NCBI RefSeq assembly: GCF_019749255.1
Contig: NZ_JACWFH010000031.1
Span: 62,001 to 126,000 of the forward strand
Reading direction: 5' to 3'
DNA: 64,000 nt
Source of the DNA: Mesobacillus maritimus
GTDB taxonomy: Bacteria > Bacillota > Bacilli > Bacillales > Cytobacillaceae
Positions within the stretch are counted from its first letter, which is position 1. Every line of letters starts with the position of its first letter. Shown here in pieces: positions 8,159 to 19,111 of this stretch. The notes under the pieces are model-generated. The model had not been told where the DNA came from. It saw only the letters and a list, made by a program, of their open reading frames with translations, and searched no databases. The position numbers and the translations under genes are program-made.

Positions 8159-11100
8159 TTGTCTTATCTACATTTACAAGTACACAGTGCTTATAGTCTC
8201 TTAACAAGCACGATTAAAATAGACGAACTTGTTTCAAGTGCAAAAGAAAAGGGGTTTCCGGCAATCGCTCTTACAGACCGAAATGTCATGTATGGAACCA
8301 TTGCTTTTTATAAAGAATGTCTACGGAATTCGATAAAACCAATTATTGGACTGACTGTTGATATTTTAGGAATAGATGAAGAGAAGGTAGGACCACTTGT
8401 CCTGCTTGCCTCGAATAACCAAGGATTTCAAAATCTAATTAAAATTACGAGTGCAGTTCAAACAAAATCACCTGAGGGAATACCAGTAAAGTGGCTACGA
8501 CATTATGCAGCAGGAGTATACGCATTTACTCCAGGGATTGAAGGGGAAATTGAACAAAGCTTATTAAAAGGTGAGCGCGAGCGGGCAACCCAGCTAGCGA
8601 ATCTCTTCTCCGAAATCTTTGGAAAGAACCACTTTTTCCTTTCCTTGCAAAATCAAGGTGTGACTGGACAGGTTGATTTGGTGGAACAAATAGCAGCTCT
8701 TTCAGGGGAGACGGGAATCCAACTAGTTGCTGCTAATAGTGTTCATTATCTAAAACCCGAGGATTCCTTTGCACAAGAATGTTTGCTTGCTATGAAAAAT
8801 GGTCATAAACTTCAAGATGATGACCGCAGTAAATTAGGGAGCGATCAATTCTATTTAAAAACCTCTGAAGAAATGATTGAGTTATTTTCAGAATATCCAA
8901 GTGCTTTAGAGAACACGTTGAAGATAAGTGAAGACTGCAATGTAATGATTGATTTACAAACGAAGCATTTGCCCAAATATCCTGTGTCAGAGGGACAGAC
9001 GGCTGACAAATTACTTGAGCAACTTTGTTTTTCTGGATTAACCAATCGATATCCCAATCCTTCCAATGAACATATTCGTCGATTAAAGTACGAACTTTCG
9101 GTGATAAAAAAGATGAAATTCAGCGATTACTTTTTAATTGTCTGGGATTTCATGAAGTTTGCTAGAGATAGGGGGATACTAACAGGCCCAGGGCGAGGCT
9201 CAGCAGCAGGATCGATTGTAGCCTATGCCTTGTATATCACAGATGTGGATCCAATTGGTCATCAATTATTATTTGAACGCTTTCTAAATCCTGAAAGAAT
9301 TTCTATGCCCGATATCGATATTGATTTTCCAGATCATCGCCGAGATGAAATGATTGAATATGTTGCCAATAAATATGGAGAGTTACATGTTGCTCAAATT
9401 ATTACTTTTGGAACCCTTGCAGCAAAAGCTGCTGCTAGGGACGTGGGCAGGGTCTTTGGTTTAAACACAAAGGAATTAGACAGGCTTTCAAGGTTAATTC
9501 CTTCTCGCCTAGGCGTAACACTCGATGAGGCTTACAAAGAGTCAGATCATTTAAGAAAGTTTGTCAATGAATCAGACTTGAATCAAAGGTTATTTCAGAC
9601 TGCAGTCAAGCTCGAAGGACTCCCGCGTCATACGTCCACACATGCTGCAGGTGTCGTCATAAGTGAAAGACCACTGACGGATTTAATTCCAATCCAAACT
9701 GGCCATGGGAACATTCTTCTAACACAATACTCAATGGAACATCTTGAAGAAGCAGGCTTATTAAAAATGGATTTTCTCGGGTTGAGAAATTTAACGTTAA
9801 TTGAGTCTATACTCACATCAATCCATAGAAAAACGGGGCAGAGAGTTGACATACGGAAGATTCCCCTCGAAGATAAACAAACCTTTGAACTGTTAAGTAC
9901 CGGCGATACTACTGGTGTCTTTCAATTGGAATCTGAAGGGATGAGAAAGGTCTTACTCAGACTCAAACCCTCCAGGTTTGAGGATATTGTTGCGGTAAAT
10001 GCCCTTTATCGACCAGGCCCAATGGAAAATATTCCTTTGTTTACCAACAGGAAACACGGGATAGAGTCAATCGAATATCCTCATCCGGATTTGAAAGGGA
10101 TTTTAGAGAATACGTACGGTGTCATTGTCTACCAAGAGCAAATTATGCAAATTGCCTCTACATTGGCTGGTTTTTCGCTTGGAGAAGCCGATTTGCTTCG
10201 CCGTGCAGTGAGCAAAAAGAAGAAGGTAGTATTAGATAAAGAGCGAACTCATTTTGTTGAGGGGGCCTTAAGAAAAGGCTATGAGCGGGAAACAGCGAAT
10301 CAAATCTATGATTTAATCGTTCGATTTGCCAACTACGGTTTCAATCGAAGTCATGCTGTGGCATACAGCTTTATTGCTTATCAGCTTGCTTATCTTAAAG
10401 CGCATTACCCATTATTTTTTCATGCGGCCCTTATGACTTCGTCAATTGGGAATGAAGCAAAAATATCGCAGTATGCAAGAGAGCTTACTTATAAGGGGAT
10501 TACGCTTCTCCCCCCTTCGATTAATAAGAGTCAGTTTAGTTTTCAAGCAGAAGGAAAATCCATTCGCTATAGCCTTGCAGCAATTAAAGGGGTAGGAGCA
10601 GTGGCCTTGAAAGAAATCTTTCAGGTAAGAAAGCAGAAACCTTTTGCAGACCTTTTTGACTTTTGTCTTCGGGTACCTCAAAAGGCTATAAATAGAAAAA
10701 CAATGGAAGCACTTGTTCATTCTGGAGCTTTTGATGAATTTGGACATGATCGCGCCACCCTGCTTGCGACGCTGGATGTTGCAGCCGAACATGCCCAACT
10801 GATGGCTCCTGAAGATACAGGGCAATTCGGCTTATTTTTCGATAATGAATTCGACCTAAAACCTAAATATGTTACGGTGGACCCCTTGAGAGTAGAAGAC
10901 AAGCTTTCTTTTGAAAAGGAAGTACTGGGCATCTACCTTTCCACGCACCCCATATCGGTAAAAAAGAAAGAGCTAACCGAAGCAGGAGCTCGTCTGATGG
11001 CGAGCTATCGGGCGGGAGAAAAAGCTAGAGTAGGTGTCTACATCACCGATACAAAAATGATTCGGACAAAAAAAGGTGAAGCCATGGCGTTTTTAACTCT

Positions 11101-11518
11101 AAGTGATCCTAGCGGAGAAATAGAGGCAGTTGCATTTCCATTAGTATATAAACGCTCTGGTCACCTCTTGAATCAAGGTGAAGTTGTACTACTTGATGGC
11201 AAAATGGAAGAACGAGACGGGAAGAGCCAATTCATTATTCAAAATGTCCTTGATATCCAAATGGCTATTAAGGAAAAAAGGCAAAGGTCAGCAACCTTAT
11301 TTTTAAAGATTGATGCCAATGATCAAAAAACAGACAGGTTGAATGAGCTAAAAGAAATCCTTAAAAAACATCCTGGAACTATTCCAGTCATCCTACACTA
11401 TGCTGAGTTAGAAAAGACAGTACTATTGAGTAAAGAATATAAGGTGAATGGGACAGAAAGTTGTTTAAATGATCTTCTGATTTTTCTAGGAGAAAAAAAG
11501 GTAGTCCTAAAGAAATAG
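8159..11518 (+). CDS. dnaE: DNA polymerase III alpha subunit DnaE
   Basis: C-family DNA polymerase. In Bacillus it extends primers, chiefly on the lagging strand, before handing over to PolC. Domains in order are PHP (about 1-200), palm and thumb with PDIDIDF near residue 384 carrying two catalytic aspartates, fingers (about 560-800), HhH region (about 800-880) and OB fold (about 960-1040; VGVYITDTKMIRTKKGEAM). It has 1119 residues and lacks the inserted exonuclease of PolC. The TTG at 8159 is preferred because AAGGAGGTGAT precedes it; the upstream GTG at 8150 overlaps that site. Confidence 0.95.
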   Translation: MSYLHLQVHSAYSLLTSTIKIDELVSSAKEKGFPAIALTDRNVMYGTIAFYKECLRNSIKPIIGLTVDILGIDEEKVGPLVLLASNNQGFQNLIKITSAVQTKSPEGIPVKWLRHYAAGVYAFTPGIEGEIEQSLLKGERERATQLANLFSEIFGKNHFFLSLQNQGVTGQVDLVEQIAALSGETGIQLVAANSVHYLKPEDSFAQECLLAMKNGHKLQDDDRSKLGSDQFYLKTSEEMIELFSEYPSALENTLKISEDCNVMIDLQTKHLPKYPVSEGQTADKLLEQLCFSGLTNRYPNPSNEHIRRLKYELSVIKKMKFSDYFLIVWDFMKFARDRGILTGPGRGSAAGSIVAYALYITDVDPIGHQLLFERFLNPERISMPDIDIDFPDHRRDEMIEYVANKYGELHVAQIITFGTLAAKAAARDVGRVFGLNTKELDRLSRLIPSRLGVTLDEAYKESDHLRKFVNESDLNQRLFQTAVKLEGLPRHTSTHAAGVVISERPLTDLIPIQTGHGNILLTQYSMEHLEEAGLLKMDFLGLRNLTLIESILTSIHRKTGQRVDIRKIPLEDKQTFELLSTGDTTGVFQLESEGMRKVLLRLKPSRFEDIVAVNALYRPGPMENIPLFTNRKHGIESIEYPHPDLKGILENTYGVIVYQEQIMQIASTLAGFSLGEADLLRRAVSKKKKVVLDKERTHFVEGALRKGYERETANQIYDLIVRFANYGFNRSHAVAYSFIAYQLAYLKAHYPLFFHAALMTSSIGNEAKISQYARELTYKGITLLPPSINKSQFSFQAEGKSIRYSLAAIKGVGAVALKEIFQVRKQKPFADLFDFCLRVPQKAINRKTMEALVHSGAFDEFGHDRATLLATLDVAAEHAQLMAPEDTGQFGLFFDNEFDLKPKYVTVDPLRVEDKLSFEKEVLGIYLSTHPISVKKKELTEAGARLMASYRAGEKARVGVYITDTKMIRTKKGEAMAFLTLSDPSGEIEAVAFPLVYKRSGHLLNQGEVVLLDGKMEERDGKSQFIIQNVLDIQMAIKEKRQRSATLFLKIDANDQKTDRLNELKEILKKHPGTIPVILHYAELEKTVLLSKEYKVNGTESCLNDLLIFLGEKKVVLKK

Positions 11519-11521
11519 ACC

Positions 11522-11549
11522 TTTACAAGTCTCTGGAATGTGTTATATT
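11522..11549 (+). promoter_or_regulatory. Candidate ytsJ promoter
   Basis: TTTACA (11522-11527) and TATATT (11544-11549) are 16 bp apart. The palindrome at 11564 would cover the transcription start. Confidence 0.55.
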
Positions 11550-11563
11550 GGTAAAAAGAAAAT

Positions 11564-11576
11564 GTGGTCTGACCAC
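11564..11576. promoter_or_regulatory. Predicted operator of the FadR-family regulator, upstream of ytsJ
   Basis: GTGGTC-T-GACCAC is a perfect 6-1-6 palindrome just downstream of the candidate -10. GntR proteins of the FadR subfamily commonly bind TGGT-N3-ACCA-like sites. A near-identical palindrome lies before accD at 13605, and the regulator gene lies between the two. Confidence 0.68.
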
Positions 11577-11637
11577 CTAAAGATTTTTGACTTGCACAAT
11601 GAGGACCTCTTTTAATTAGAAAAGGGAGTGGACTTAG

Positions 11638-12876
11638 TTGAATTTAAGAGAAGAAGCACTGCATATGCACAGAGAGAACAAAGGGAAGCTAGAATCAAAG
11701 TCGAAGGTTCCTGTTAAAACGGCAAGAGATTTAAGCCTTGCTTATTCTCCTGGAGTAGCAGAACCATGTAAGGAAATCTATGATAAGCCTGAAACCGTAT
11801 ATGACTATACGATGAAGGGGAATATGGTTGCCATCGTATCAGATGGAACAGCAGTGCTAGGATTAGGTAATATTGGACCGGAAGCTTCACTACCAGTCAT
11901 GGAAGGAAAAGCTGTATTATTTAAAAGTTTTGCTGGGGTAGACGCATTCCCAATCTGCCTTAACACAACGGACATTGACAAAATTGTAGAGACTGTCAAA
12001 TTGCTGGAGCCGACTTTCGGAGGGGTAAATCTTGAAGATATTGCCGCCCCAAACTGTTTTGAAATAGAAGAACGGTTAAAGAAGGAAACCAATATACCTG
12101 TATTTCATGATGACCAGCATGGGACAGCCATTGTTACGGTAGCCGGTCTTGTCAATGCATTAAAGATTGTTGGCAAGAAAATGACCGAAATTAAGGTAGT
12201 AGCCAATGGTGCAGGTGCTGCAGGAATTGCGATTATTAAGCTTCTTTATTCCTATGGTGTTCGCGACATTATTATGTGTGACACTAAGGGAGCAATCTAC
12301 GAGGGGCGTCCTACAGGCATGAATAACATTAAAGCCGAAGTAGCTAAATATACAAACAGAAATAATGTGCAAGGAAGTCTTTCAGACGCAATTGTTGGAG
12401 CTGATGTATTTATCGGCGTTTCAGCTGCTGGAGCCTTAACAGCTGAAATGATAAAGACCATGAACTCAGATCCAATTGTATTTGCTATGGCGAATCCAAA
12501 TCCGGAGATTATGCCAGATGAGGCGAAGGCTGCAGGAGTTAAAGTAATTGGAACAGGTCGTTCTGACTTCCCTAACCAAGTAAATAATGTCCTAGCTTTT
12601 CCCGGGATTTTCCGCGGAGCTTTAGATGCCCGCGCAACTCATATCAATGAAAAGATGAAGGTTGCTGCTGTCGAAGCGATAGCAGGATTGATTAGCGAAG
12701 AAGAGTTGTCAAGTGAATATGTCATACCTGGACCTTTTGACCCGAGAGTTGCGCCGGAAGTTGCTTCTGCTGTAGCAAGGGCTGCGATGGAAACAGGTGT
12801 GGCGAGGATAAAGATTGATCCTGATGAAGTGAAACAACGGACAAGAAGGCTCTCAATCATTGAAAAAAGTGAGTGA
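11638..12876 (+). CDS. ytsJ: NADP-type malic enzyme YtsJ
   Basis: Oxidative decarboxylation of malate to pyruvate with reduction of NADP+. In B. subtilis YtsJ is the main NADPH-forming malic enzyme. The N-terminal malic domain (about 1-160) contains SLAYSPGVAEPC, FHDDQHGTA and the metal-binding acidic residues in NLEDIAAP. The NAD(P)-binding Rossmann domain (about 165-400) contains ANGAGAAGIAI. Length 412 is right for the short bacterial form. It starts at TTG behind AAAGGGAGTG. The regulator gene follows after three bases. Supplying NADPH and pyruvate just upstream of accDA suits fatty-acid synthesis. Confidence 0.94.
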   Translation: MNLREEALHMHRENKGKLESKSKVPVKTARDLSLAYSPGVAEPCKEIYDKPETVYDYTMKGNMVAIVSDGTAVLGLGNIGPEASLPVMEGKAVLFKSFAGVDAFPICLNTTDIDKIVETVKLLEPTFGGVNLEDIAAPNCFEIEERLKKETNIPVFHDDQHGTAIVTVAGLVNALKIVGKKMTEIKVVANGAGAAGIAIIKLLYSYGVRDIIMCDTKGAIYEGRPTGMNNIKAEVAKYTNRNNVQGSLSDAIVGADVFIGVSAAGALTAEMIKTMNSDPIVFAMANPNPEIMPDEAKAAGVKVIGTGRSDFPNQVNNVLAFPGIFRGALDARATHINEKMKVAAVEAIAGLISEEELSSEYVIPGPFDPRVAPEVASAVARAAMETGVARIKIDPDEVKQRTRRLSIIEKSE

Positions 12877-12879
12877 TAG

Positions 12880-13515
12880 ATGTTGATGAGCCCAAATGAG
12901 CAGTCTAAAAAAGTATATATAGAAATTGTCAGACAGCTTCGAGAAATCATTGAGAAAGATGGATTAAAGGCTGGTGACAAAATTCCTTCTGAACGGGAAT
13001 TATCGGAGCGTCTCAATGCGGGACGCTCCTCTGTTCGGGAGGCATTGCGAGCATTGGAGTTGCTAGGATTAATTGAAACAAGACGCGGCGAAGGGACATA
13101 TATTAGGGATTTTCGCGGCAATCAACTTGTTCAGTTACTAAGTACCTTTATATTGCAAGATAAAAAAGCGATTCAGGACGTAGTTGAAACCAAGCATATG
13201 ATTGAACTCGACTGCCTTCAGCTTGCACTCTCTAAACGTTCTAAAAATGATTTTCAACGTTTAAAACAGTGGACGATTGAACATAACGTTGAGGATATTG
13301 ATTTTTTTACAAGAATTGTTGACTTAGCAGATAATCATCTAATATATAGAATTTGGAAAATATTAGTAGACTACTATCGTTCTCTAAATAGAAATGATTT
13401 CCATAAGCCGACAAAAGAGCGATATCTTGAACTAGCTGAAGCATTGGAAAAGGGCGATGAGGAATGGGTCCTCAATGCATACAGGATATTACGTAATTTG
13501 TCGGATGAATCATGA
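12880..13515 (+). CDS. GntR-family (FadR subfamily) transcription regulator
   Basis: Likely DNA-binding repressor responding to a metabolite, perhaps an organic acid or acyl-CoA. A winged helix-turn-helix (about 10-75) contains GDKIPSERELSERL, GRSSVREALRALE and ETRRGEGTYI. An all-alpha FCD effector domain follows (about 90-211). It lies 3 bp after ytsJ and 222 bp before accD; B. subtilis has no such gene between these two. Matching palindromes upstream of ytsJ (11564) and accD (13605) suggest it controls both and, through ytsJ, itself. The ribosome-binding site is weak, so expression may depend on coupling with ytsJ; an alternative ATG lies at 12886. The effector is unknown. Confidence 0.88.
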   Translation: MLMSPNEQSKKVYIEIVRQLREIIEKDGLKAGDKIPSERELSERLNAGRSSVREALRALELLGLIETRRGEGTYIRDFRGNQLVQLLSTFILQDKKAIQDVVETKHMIELDCLQLALSKRSKNDFQRLKQWTIEHNVEDIDFFTRIVDLADNHLIYRIWKILVDYYRSLNRNDFHKPTKERYLELAEALEKGDEEWVLNAYRILRNLSDES

Positions 13516-13604
13516 CAATATTCAACAGAATTCACCTCCCGGGTGTTTTATAGTAAAGGACAGACTTATAAAACGGGATTTCGGGCATGTTTATGTATTC
13601 TCTA

Positions 13605-13617
13605 GTGGTCTGGCCAC
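13605..13617. promoter_or_regulatory. Predicted operator of the FadR-family regulator, upstream of accD
   Basis: GTGGTC-T-GGCCAC is the palindrome seen upstream of ytsJ with one changed base (12 of 13 identical). It lies about 120 bp before accD, in the 222-bp gap after the regulator gene. I could not define a convincing -35/-10 pair beside it. Confidence 0.6.
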
Positions 13618-13737
13618 TTTTCTTGAAACGGTCAGTCATTTAAAAAGGGCTGTTTTCAAGGATTATCTTGAATTTTTCTGCTGTTGATTGGAACGTGATT
13701 AACAGTTTAAGCCTTTAAAAATAAGGGAGGTATCACC

Positions 13738-14616
13738 TTGCTGAAAGAATTATTTACGAAAACAAAGAAAAAGAAATATGCTACCATCCCTTCGGAAACA
13801 GCAAAACAGGACGTCCCTGAAGGGATTATGACCAAGTGTCCAAACTGTAAGAAGATCATGTACACGAAGGAACTAGTGAAAACCCTAAAGGTGTGTTTTC
13901 ATTGCGGATACCATCACCAAATGAATTCCAAGGAGCGGATACAAAGCTTTGTAGATTCAGGAAGTTTTCAGGAATTAAATAAAGGAATGGTTTCCGGGAA
14001 TCCCTTAAACTTTCCTGTTTATGAAGAGAAACTTGAAAAGGATCGAAAAAAAACACACTTAAACGAAGCAGTTGTAACAGGGGTCGCTGAGATAGGTGGC
14101 ATGGGAGTTGTTGTGGCAATCATGGATGCCTCTTTCCGTATGGGGAGCATGGGCTCTGTTGTCGGTGAAAAAATCACTTTGGCAATTGAAAAAGCAGACG
14201 AGCTCAAGGTGCCATTTATCATCTTCACTGCTTCAGGTGGTGCCAGAATGCAAGAAGGCGTATTAAGTCTAATGCAAATGGCGAAAACAAGCGTTGCTCT
14301 AAAAAGGTTTAGTGATCACGGGGGGTTAATTATTTCAATCATGACCCATCCGACTACTGGTGGGGTATCAGCAAGTTTTGCATCTCTAGGTGATTATAAT
14401 TTTGCAGAACCGGGAGCATTGATTGGATTTGCAGGTAGACGCATTATTGAACAAACGATAAGAGAAGACCTGCCCGAAGATTTCCAAACAGCAGAATTTC
14501 TTTTAAAGCACGGTCAACTTGATGCCGTTATTACAAGGCAGGAGTTAAGAGATAGGATCATATCCATTTTGGAAATTCATCAGCCGGGAGGGAGTATCAG
14601 TTGGCAGGAGATCTAG
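13738..14616 (+). CDS. accD: Acetyl-CoA carboxylase carboxyltransferase subunit beta
   Basis: With AccA it forms the carboxyltransferase that moves CO2 from carboxybiotin to acetyl-CoA, giving malonyl-CoA, the committed step of fatty-acid synthesis. The N-terminal zinc ribbon has Cys34, Cys37, Cys53 and Cys56 (CPNC, CFHC). The crotonase-like fold follows, with [11 protein letters not shown] and [13 protein letters not shown] forming the acyl-CoA site and oxyanion loops. Length 292 is normal. The TTG start is preceded by GGGAGGT. The end overlaps accA by 16 bp, so the two are coupled. Confidence 0.96.
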   Translation: MLKELFTKTKKKKYATIPSETAKQDVPEGIMTKCPNCKKIMYTKELVKTLKVCFHCGYHHQMNSKERIQSFVDSGSFQELNKGMVSGNPLNFPVYEEKLEKDRKKTHLNEAVVTGVAEIGGMGVVVAIMDASFRMGSMGSVVGEKITLAIEKADELKVPFIIFTASGGARMQEGVLSLMQMAKTSVALKRFSDHGGLIISIMTHPTTGGVSASFASLGDYNFAEPGALIGFAGRRIIEQTIREDLPEDFQTAEFLLKHGQLDAVITRQELRDRIISILEIHQPGGSISWQEI

Positions 14617-15578
14617 AGTTTGAAAAACCAGTCATAGAGTTAAAGAAAAAAATTAATGAGTTAAGAGAATATACAAAGAATACAGAGATGGATTTGTCTT
14701 CAGAGATTGAAAAACTTGAGGCCCGTTTAGAGAAAGTAGAAAAGGAAATATATGAAAATATAAAACCCTGGGACCGTGTTTCAATCGCTCGACACCCAGA
14801 GCGTCCAACAACACTTGATTATATTTCACTCCTTTTCACTGATTTTTTCGAGTGTCATGGGGATCGATTATTTGGAGATGATGAGGCAATTGTCGGTGGG
14901 ATTGCGAAGTTTCACGGTTTACCCATCACAGTGATTGGCCACCAGCGGGGAAAAGATACAAAGGAAAATATTCGACGAAACTTTGGGATGCCCCATCCAG
15001 AGGGATACCGAAAAGCATTAAGGCTTATGAAGCAAGCTGAAAAATTTAAACGCCCAATTATTTGCTTTATTGATACCAAGGGCGCATATCCAGGGAAAGC
15101 TGCTGAAGAAAGAGGACAAAGTGAGGCTATCGCTCGTAATCTATTTGAGATGGCAGGACTGAAAGTGCCGGTTATTTGTATTGTGATTGGTGAAGGAGGA
15201 AGTGGGGGAGCACTTGCCCTTGGAGTAGGAAACCATGTTCATATGCTCGAGAACTCTACTTACTCTGTAATTTCCCCCGAAGGTGCAGCTTCTATTCTTT
15301 GGCGCGATGCTTCGCTTGCAAAAAAAGCAGCTGAGTCCATGAAAATTACTGCGCCAGATTTAAAGGAGTTAGGGATTATTGATGAGATAATATCTGAAGC
15401 CCGGGGTGGTGCACATCGGGATGTAAATCAGCAGGCAGGGGAAATCAATAGGGTGCTGAAAGCTTCATTGAAAGAACTTTCTTGTCTATCAGAAGAAGAG
15501 TTAGTAGACCACCGTTATAAAAAGTATAAATTGATTGGAGAATATACGTCATTAAATGAGTATATCGGGGTAAATTAA
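14601..15578 (+). CDS. accA: Acetyl-CoA carboxylase carboxyltransferase subunit alpha
   Basis: Partner of AccD in the alpha2-beta2 carboxyltransferase. An N-terminal helical region (about 1-60) contains a coiled coil. The crotonase-type core carries [18 protein letters not shown] and the glycine-rich [11 protein letters not shown], which line the biotin and acyl-CoA sites. It has 325 residues. It starts at TTG with GGGAGGGAG upstream, inside the last codons of accD. A strong terminator closes the accDA unit, so pfkA has separate transcription. Confidence 0.96.
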   Translation: MAGDLEFEKPVIELKKKINELREYTKNTEMDLSSEIEKLEARLEKVEKEIYENIKPWDRVSIARHPERPTTLDYISLLFTDFFECHGDRLFGDDEAIVGGIAKFHGLPITVIGHQRGKDTKENIRRNFGMPHPEGYRKALRLMKQAEKFKRPIICFIDTKGAYPGKAAEERGQSEAIARNLFEMAGLKVPVICIVIGEGGSGGALALGVGNHVHMLENSTYSVISPEGAASILWRDASLAKKAAESMKITAPDLKELGIIDEIISEARGGAHRDVNQQAGEINRVLKASLKELSCLSEEELVDHRYKKYKLIGEYTSLNEYIGVN

Positions 15579-15605
15579 GAACGTGCAACGGCACGTTCTT
15601 TTTCC
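15579..15605 (+). terminator. accDA terminator
   Basis: GAACGTGC pairs with GCACGTTC across a four-base loop and runs into five T residues right after the accA stop. Confidence 0.9.
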
Positions 15606-15738
15606 TTTTAAAAAGCTGTATCGAAAGAGTTTTTTGTATATTAAGCGTTTCCATTAAATTTATTATTCTGTCTTTATGAGTATTTTACGTCAAATGTTGT
15701 GATAGGCTATTCTTCATGGTATTTTAAAAATATTGATG

Positions 15739-15784
15739 TTGTGAATTGAAACCAACCTAGGGCTAAATTGGTAATGATTCACAG
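15739..15784. promoter_or_regulatory. Inverted repeat upstream of pfkA, possible operator
   Basis: TTGTGAATTGAAACCAA and TTGGTAATGATTCACAG form arms that match at 12 of 17 positions around a 12-bp spacer (core TGTGAAT...ATTCACA, ACCAA...TTGGT). It ends about 35 bp before pfkA. No regulator is assigned. Confidence 0.4.
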
Positions 15785-15815
15785 TTATAAATACATAAAA
15801 GTAAAGAGGTGATAG

Positions 15816-16778
<963 letters not shown>

Positions 16779-16811
16779 AAGCAACAGTTAAATCAGGAGG
16801 TCACATTATTT

Positions 16812-18572
16812 ATGCGTAAAACTAAGATTGTATGTACCATTGGACCGGCTAGTGAAAGTATTGAAAATTTAACAAGTTTAATGGAAGCGGGCATGAATGT
16901 CGCTAGGCTTAACTTTTCTCATGGAGATTTTGAAGAACATGGTGCAAGAATTAAAAACATCCGCGAAGCAGCTAAAAAAACAGGGAAAAATGTTGCAATC
17001 CTTCTTGATACGAAAGGTCCAGAAATTCGGACAAACAATATGACTGACGGGGCTCTTGAACTTGAGGCAGGGAAAGAAATTATTGTTTCAATGACCGAGG
17101 TTCTTGGTACTACTGAGAAATTTTCAATTACTTACGAACAATTGATTCATGATGTAAAACCTGGCGATAAAATTTTATTAGATGACGGTTTAATCGGACT
17201 TGAAGTCCTTGAACTAGATAGGGCAAATGGCGAAATCAAAACAAAGATTTTAAATAGTGGTACATTAAAAAACAAAAAAGGTGTAAATGTTCCAGGTGTA
17301 TCAGTTCAGCTTCCTGGTATCACAGAAAAAGATGCTAAGGATATTTTGTTCGGAATTGAACAAGGTGTTGATTTTATCGCAGCTTCCTTTGTGCGTAGAG
17401 GTTCTGATGTACTAGAAATTCGTGAATTACTGAAAGAAAATAATGCTACATATATTAACATCATTCCTAAAATTGAAAACCAAGAAGGTGTCGATAATAT
17501 CGATGAAATTCTTGCAGTTTCTGACGGTCTTATGGTTGCACGTGGAGATTTAGGGGTAGAAATTCCTGCGGAAGAAGTTCCATTGGTACAAAAAGAACTA
17601 ATCAAGAAATGTAACACCCTTGGAAAGCCTGTTATCACAGCTACACAAATGCTTGATTCCATGCAAAGAAATCCTAGACCTACACGTGCAGAAGCAAGTG
17701 ATGTTGCAAATGCAATCTTTGATGGTACGGATGCAATCATGCTCTCTGGTGAGACAGCTGCAGGGCAATATCCAATTGAAGCTGTTCAAACGATGCACAA
17801 TATTGCTTCTCGCGCGGAAACAGCTTTAAATCATAAAAATCTTCTTTCACTTCGTAGTAAAACGAATGAGCACAGTATTACGGATGCAATCGGACAATCT
17901 GTTGCTCATACTGCTTTAAATCTTGATGTTAAGGCCATCATTACTCCGACTGAAAGTGGTCATACAGCAAGAATGATTTCAAAATATCGTACAAAAGCAC
18001 CGATTGTTGCTGTGACTTCTAATGATTACGTACAGCGCCGTCTTGCTCTAGTATGGGGTGTATATCCACAACTTGGGAAAAAGGCAAGTACAACAGACGA
18101 GATGCTTACCAATGCTGTTGAGGATAGCAAGAATAGCGGATTAGTAAAGAATAGTGACTTAGTTGTCATTACTGCTGGTGTCCCAGTTGGTGAGTCAGGT
18201 ACAACAAACTTAATGAGAATTCATGTTGTCGGAGATGTTCTTGTTAAGGCGCAAGGAATTGGACGAAAAACTGCTTATGGAAAAGTGGTTCTTGCAAATA
18301 ATGCCAAAGAAGCTTTAAACAAGGTCCAAGAAGGCAGTATCCTTGTAACGGTCGGTTCTGATCGTGAAATGGTTCCAGCAATTGAAAAATGTGCAGCACT
18401 CATCACTCAAGAGGGTGGACTAACGAGCCATGCAGCTGTTGTAGGCTTGAATGTAGGGATTCCAGTAATTGTTGGTGTTGAGAACGTAATGGAAATCTTT
18501 AAAGAAGGTCAAGAAATTACTGTAGATGCACAAAGAGGCGTTGTCTATAACGGACATGCTAACGTACTGTAA
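16812..18572 (+). CDS. pyk: Pyruvate kinase, long Bacillus form
   Basis: Converts phosphoenolpyruvate and ADP to pyruvate and ATP. The TIM barrel starts with [14 protein letters not shown] and carries the signature [17 protein letters not shown] (about 217-233); the B domain and the allosteric C domain follow. Residues from about 475 form the extra PEP-utiliser-like domain ([20 protein letters not shown]) found in Bacillus pyruvate kinases. Length 586 fits this longer class. The ribosome-binding site is AGGAGGTCAC. It ends the pfkA-pyk operon at a strong terminator. Confidence 0.97.
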   Translation: MRKTKIVCTIGPASESIENLTSLMEAGMNVARLNFSHGDFEEHGARIKNIREAAKKTGKNVAILLDTKGPEIRTNNMTDGALELEAGKEIIVSMTEVLGTTEKFSITYEQLIHDVKPGDKILLDDGLIGLEVLELDRANGEIKTKILNSGTLKNKKGVNVPGVSVQLPGITEKDAKDILFGIEQGVDFIAASFVRRGSDVLEIRELLKENNATYINIIPKIENQEGVDNIDEILAVSDGLMVARGDLGVEIPAEEVPLVQKELIKKCNTLGKPVITATQMLDSMQRNPRPTRAEASDVANAIFDGTDAIMLSGETAAGQYPIEAVQTMHNIASRAETALNHKNLLSLRSKTNEHSITDAIGQSVAHTALNLDVKAIITPTESGHTARMISKYRTKAPIVAVTSNDYVQRRLALVWGVYPQLGKKASTTDEMLTNAVEDSKNSGLVKNSDLVVITAGVPVGESGTTNLMRIHVVGDVLVKAQGIGRKTAYGKVVLANNAKEALNKVQEGSILVTVGSDREMVPAIEKCAALITQEGGLTSHAAVVGLNVGIPVIVGVENVMEIFKEGQEITVDAQRGVVYNGHANVL

Positions 18573-18583
18573 TAAACATAAAT

Positions 18584-18618
18584 AGAGGAACGGGCTAAAA
18601 AAAAGCCCGTTCCTTTTT
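18584..18618 (+). terminator. pfkA-pyk terminator
   Basis: GGAACGGGCT pairs with AGCCCGTTCC around an A-rich loop, with a T run after the stem. Confidence 0.93.
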
Positions 18619-18704
18619 GCAATCCCTGGTCGTTGTAAGGTTGTGTATATGCGATATTTTATGCATATAATAGAGAAACAGACAAGCATGGAGAGGAGAA
18701 ATTT

Positions 18705-19091
18705 ATGAGGTATCTTTTTTTAGTTATCGTTTTGGTTCCTGCGATTGAGATAGCTATTCTATTGCTAGCCGGACAAACGATAGGAATCTTTCCTACCATT
18801 GCATTAATTATCTTCACAGGGATAGTAGGTGCATACTTAGCGAAACAACAGGGTTTGGCTACCATTCGAGATTTTCAAGAACGCTTGCAAAGAGGAAATA
18901 TGCCTGGAGACGCACTTTTGGATGGGGTGTGTATTCTAGTAGGTGGCACACTTTTGCTTACTCCAGGTTTTGTGACAGACTTAACTGGACTTTTATTGTT
19001 AATCCCAGCACCAAGAAAATACTTCAAAATGTGGCTAATGAAATTCTTTAAAAATAGAATGGACAGACGGACGATTACGATTATTCGTTAA
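18705..19091 (+). CDS. fxsA: FxsA family membrane protein (YtzA)
   Basis: Small cytoplasmic-membrane protein of 128 residues. In E. coli its overproduction relieves F-exclusion of phage T7; the cellular role is unclear. Hydrophobic segments lie at about 3-20, 24-45 and 72-98, with the conserved GIVGAYLAKQQG and LLLTPGFVTDLTGLLLLIP. A basic tail ends the protein. The ATG has GGAGAGGAG upstream, and TATAAT (18666-18671) lies about 34 bp before it with only a poor -35 match. It converges with ytvI, with 20 bp between the two stops. Confidence 0.9.
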   Translation: MRYLFLVIVLVPAIEIAILLLAGQTIGIFPTIALIIFTGIVGAYLAKQQGLATIRDFQERLQRGNMPGDALLDGVCILVGGTLLLTPGFVTDLTGLLLLIPAPRKYFKMWLMKFFKNRMDRRTITIIR

Positions 19092-19111
19092 TTTACTTCC
19101 CTTAATAATGG

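Noticed and set aside
13457-13687. 76-codon ORF overlapping the end of the FadR-family gene
   Set aside because: No ribosome-binding site, composition unlike protein, and it covers the accD operator.
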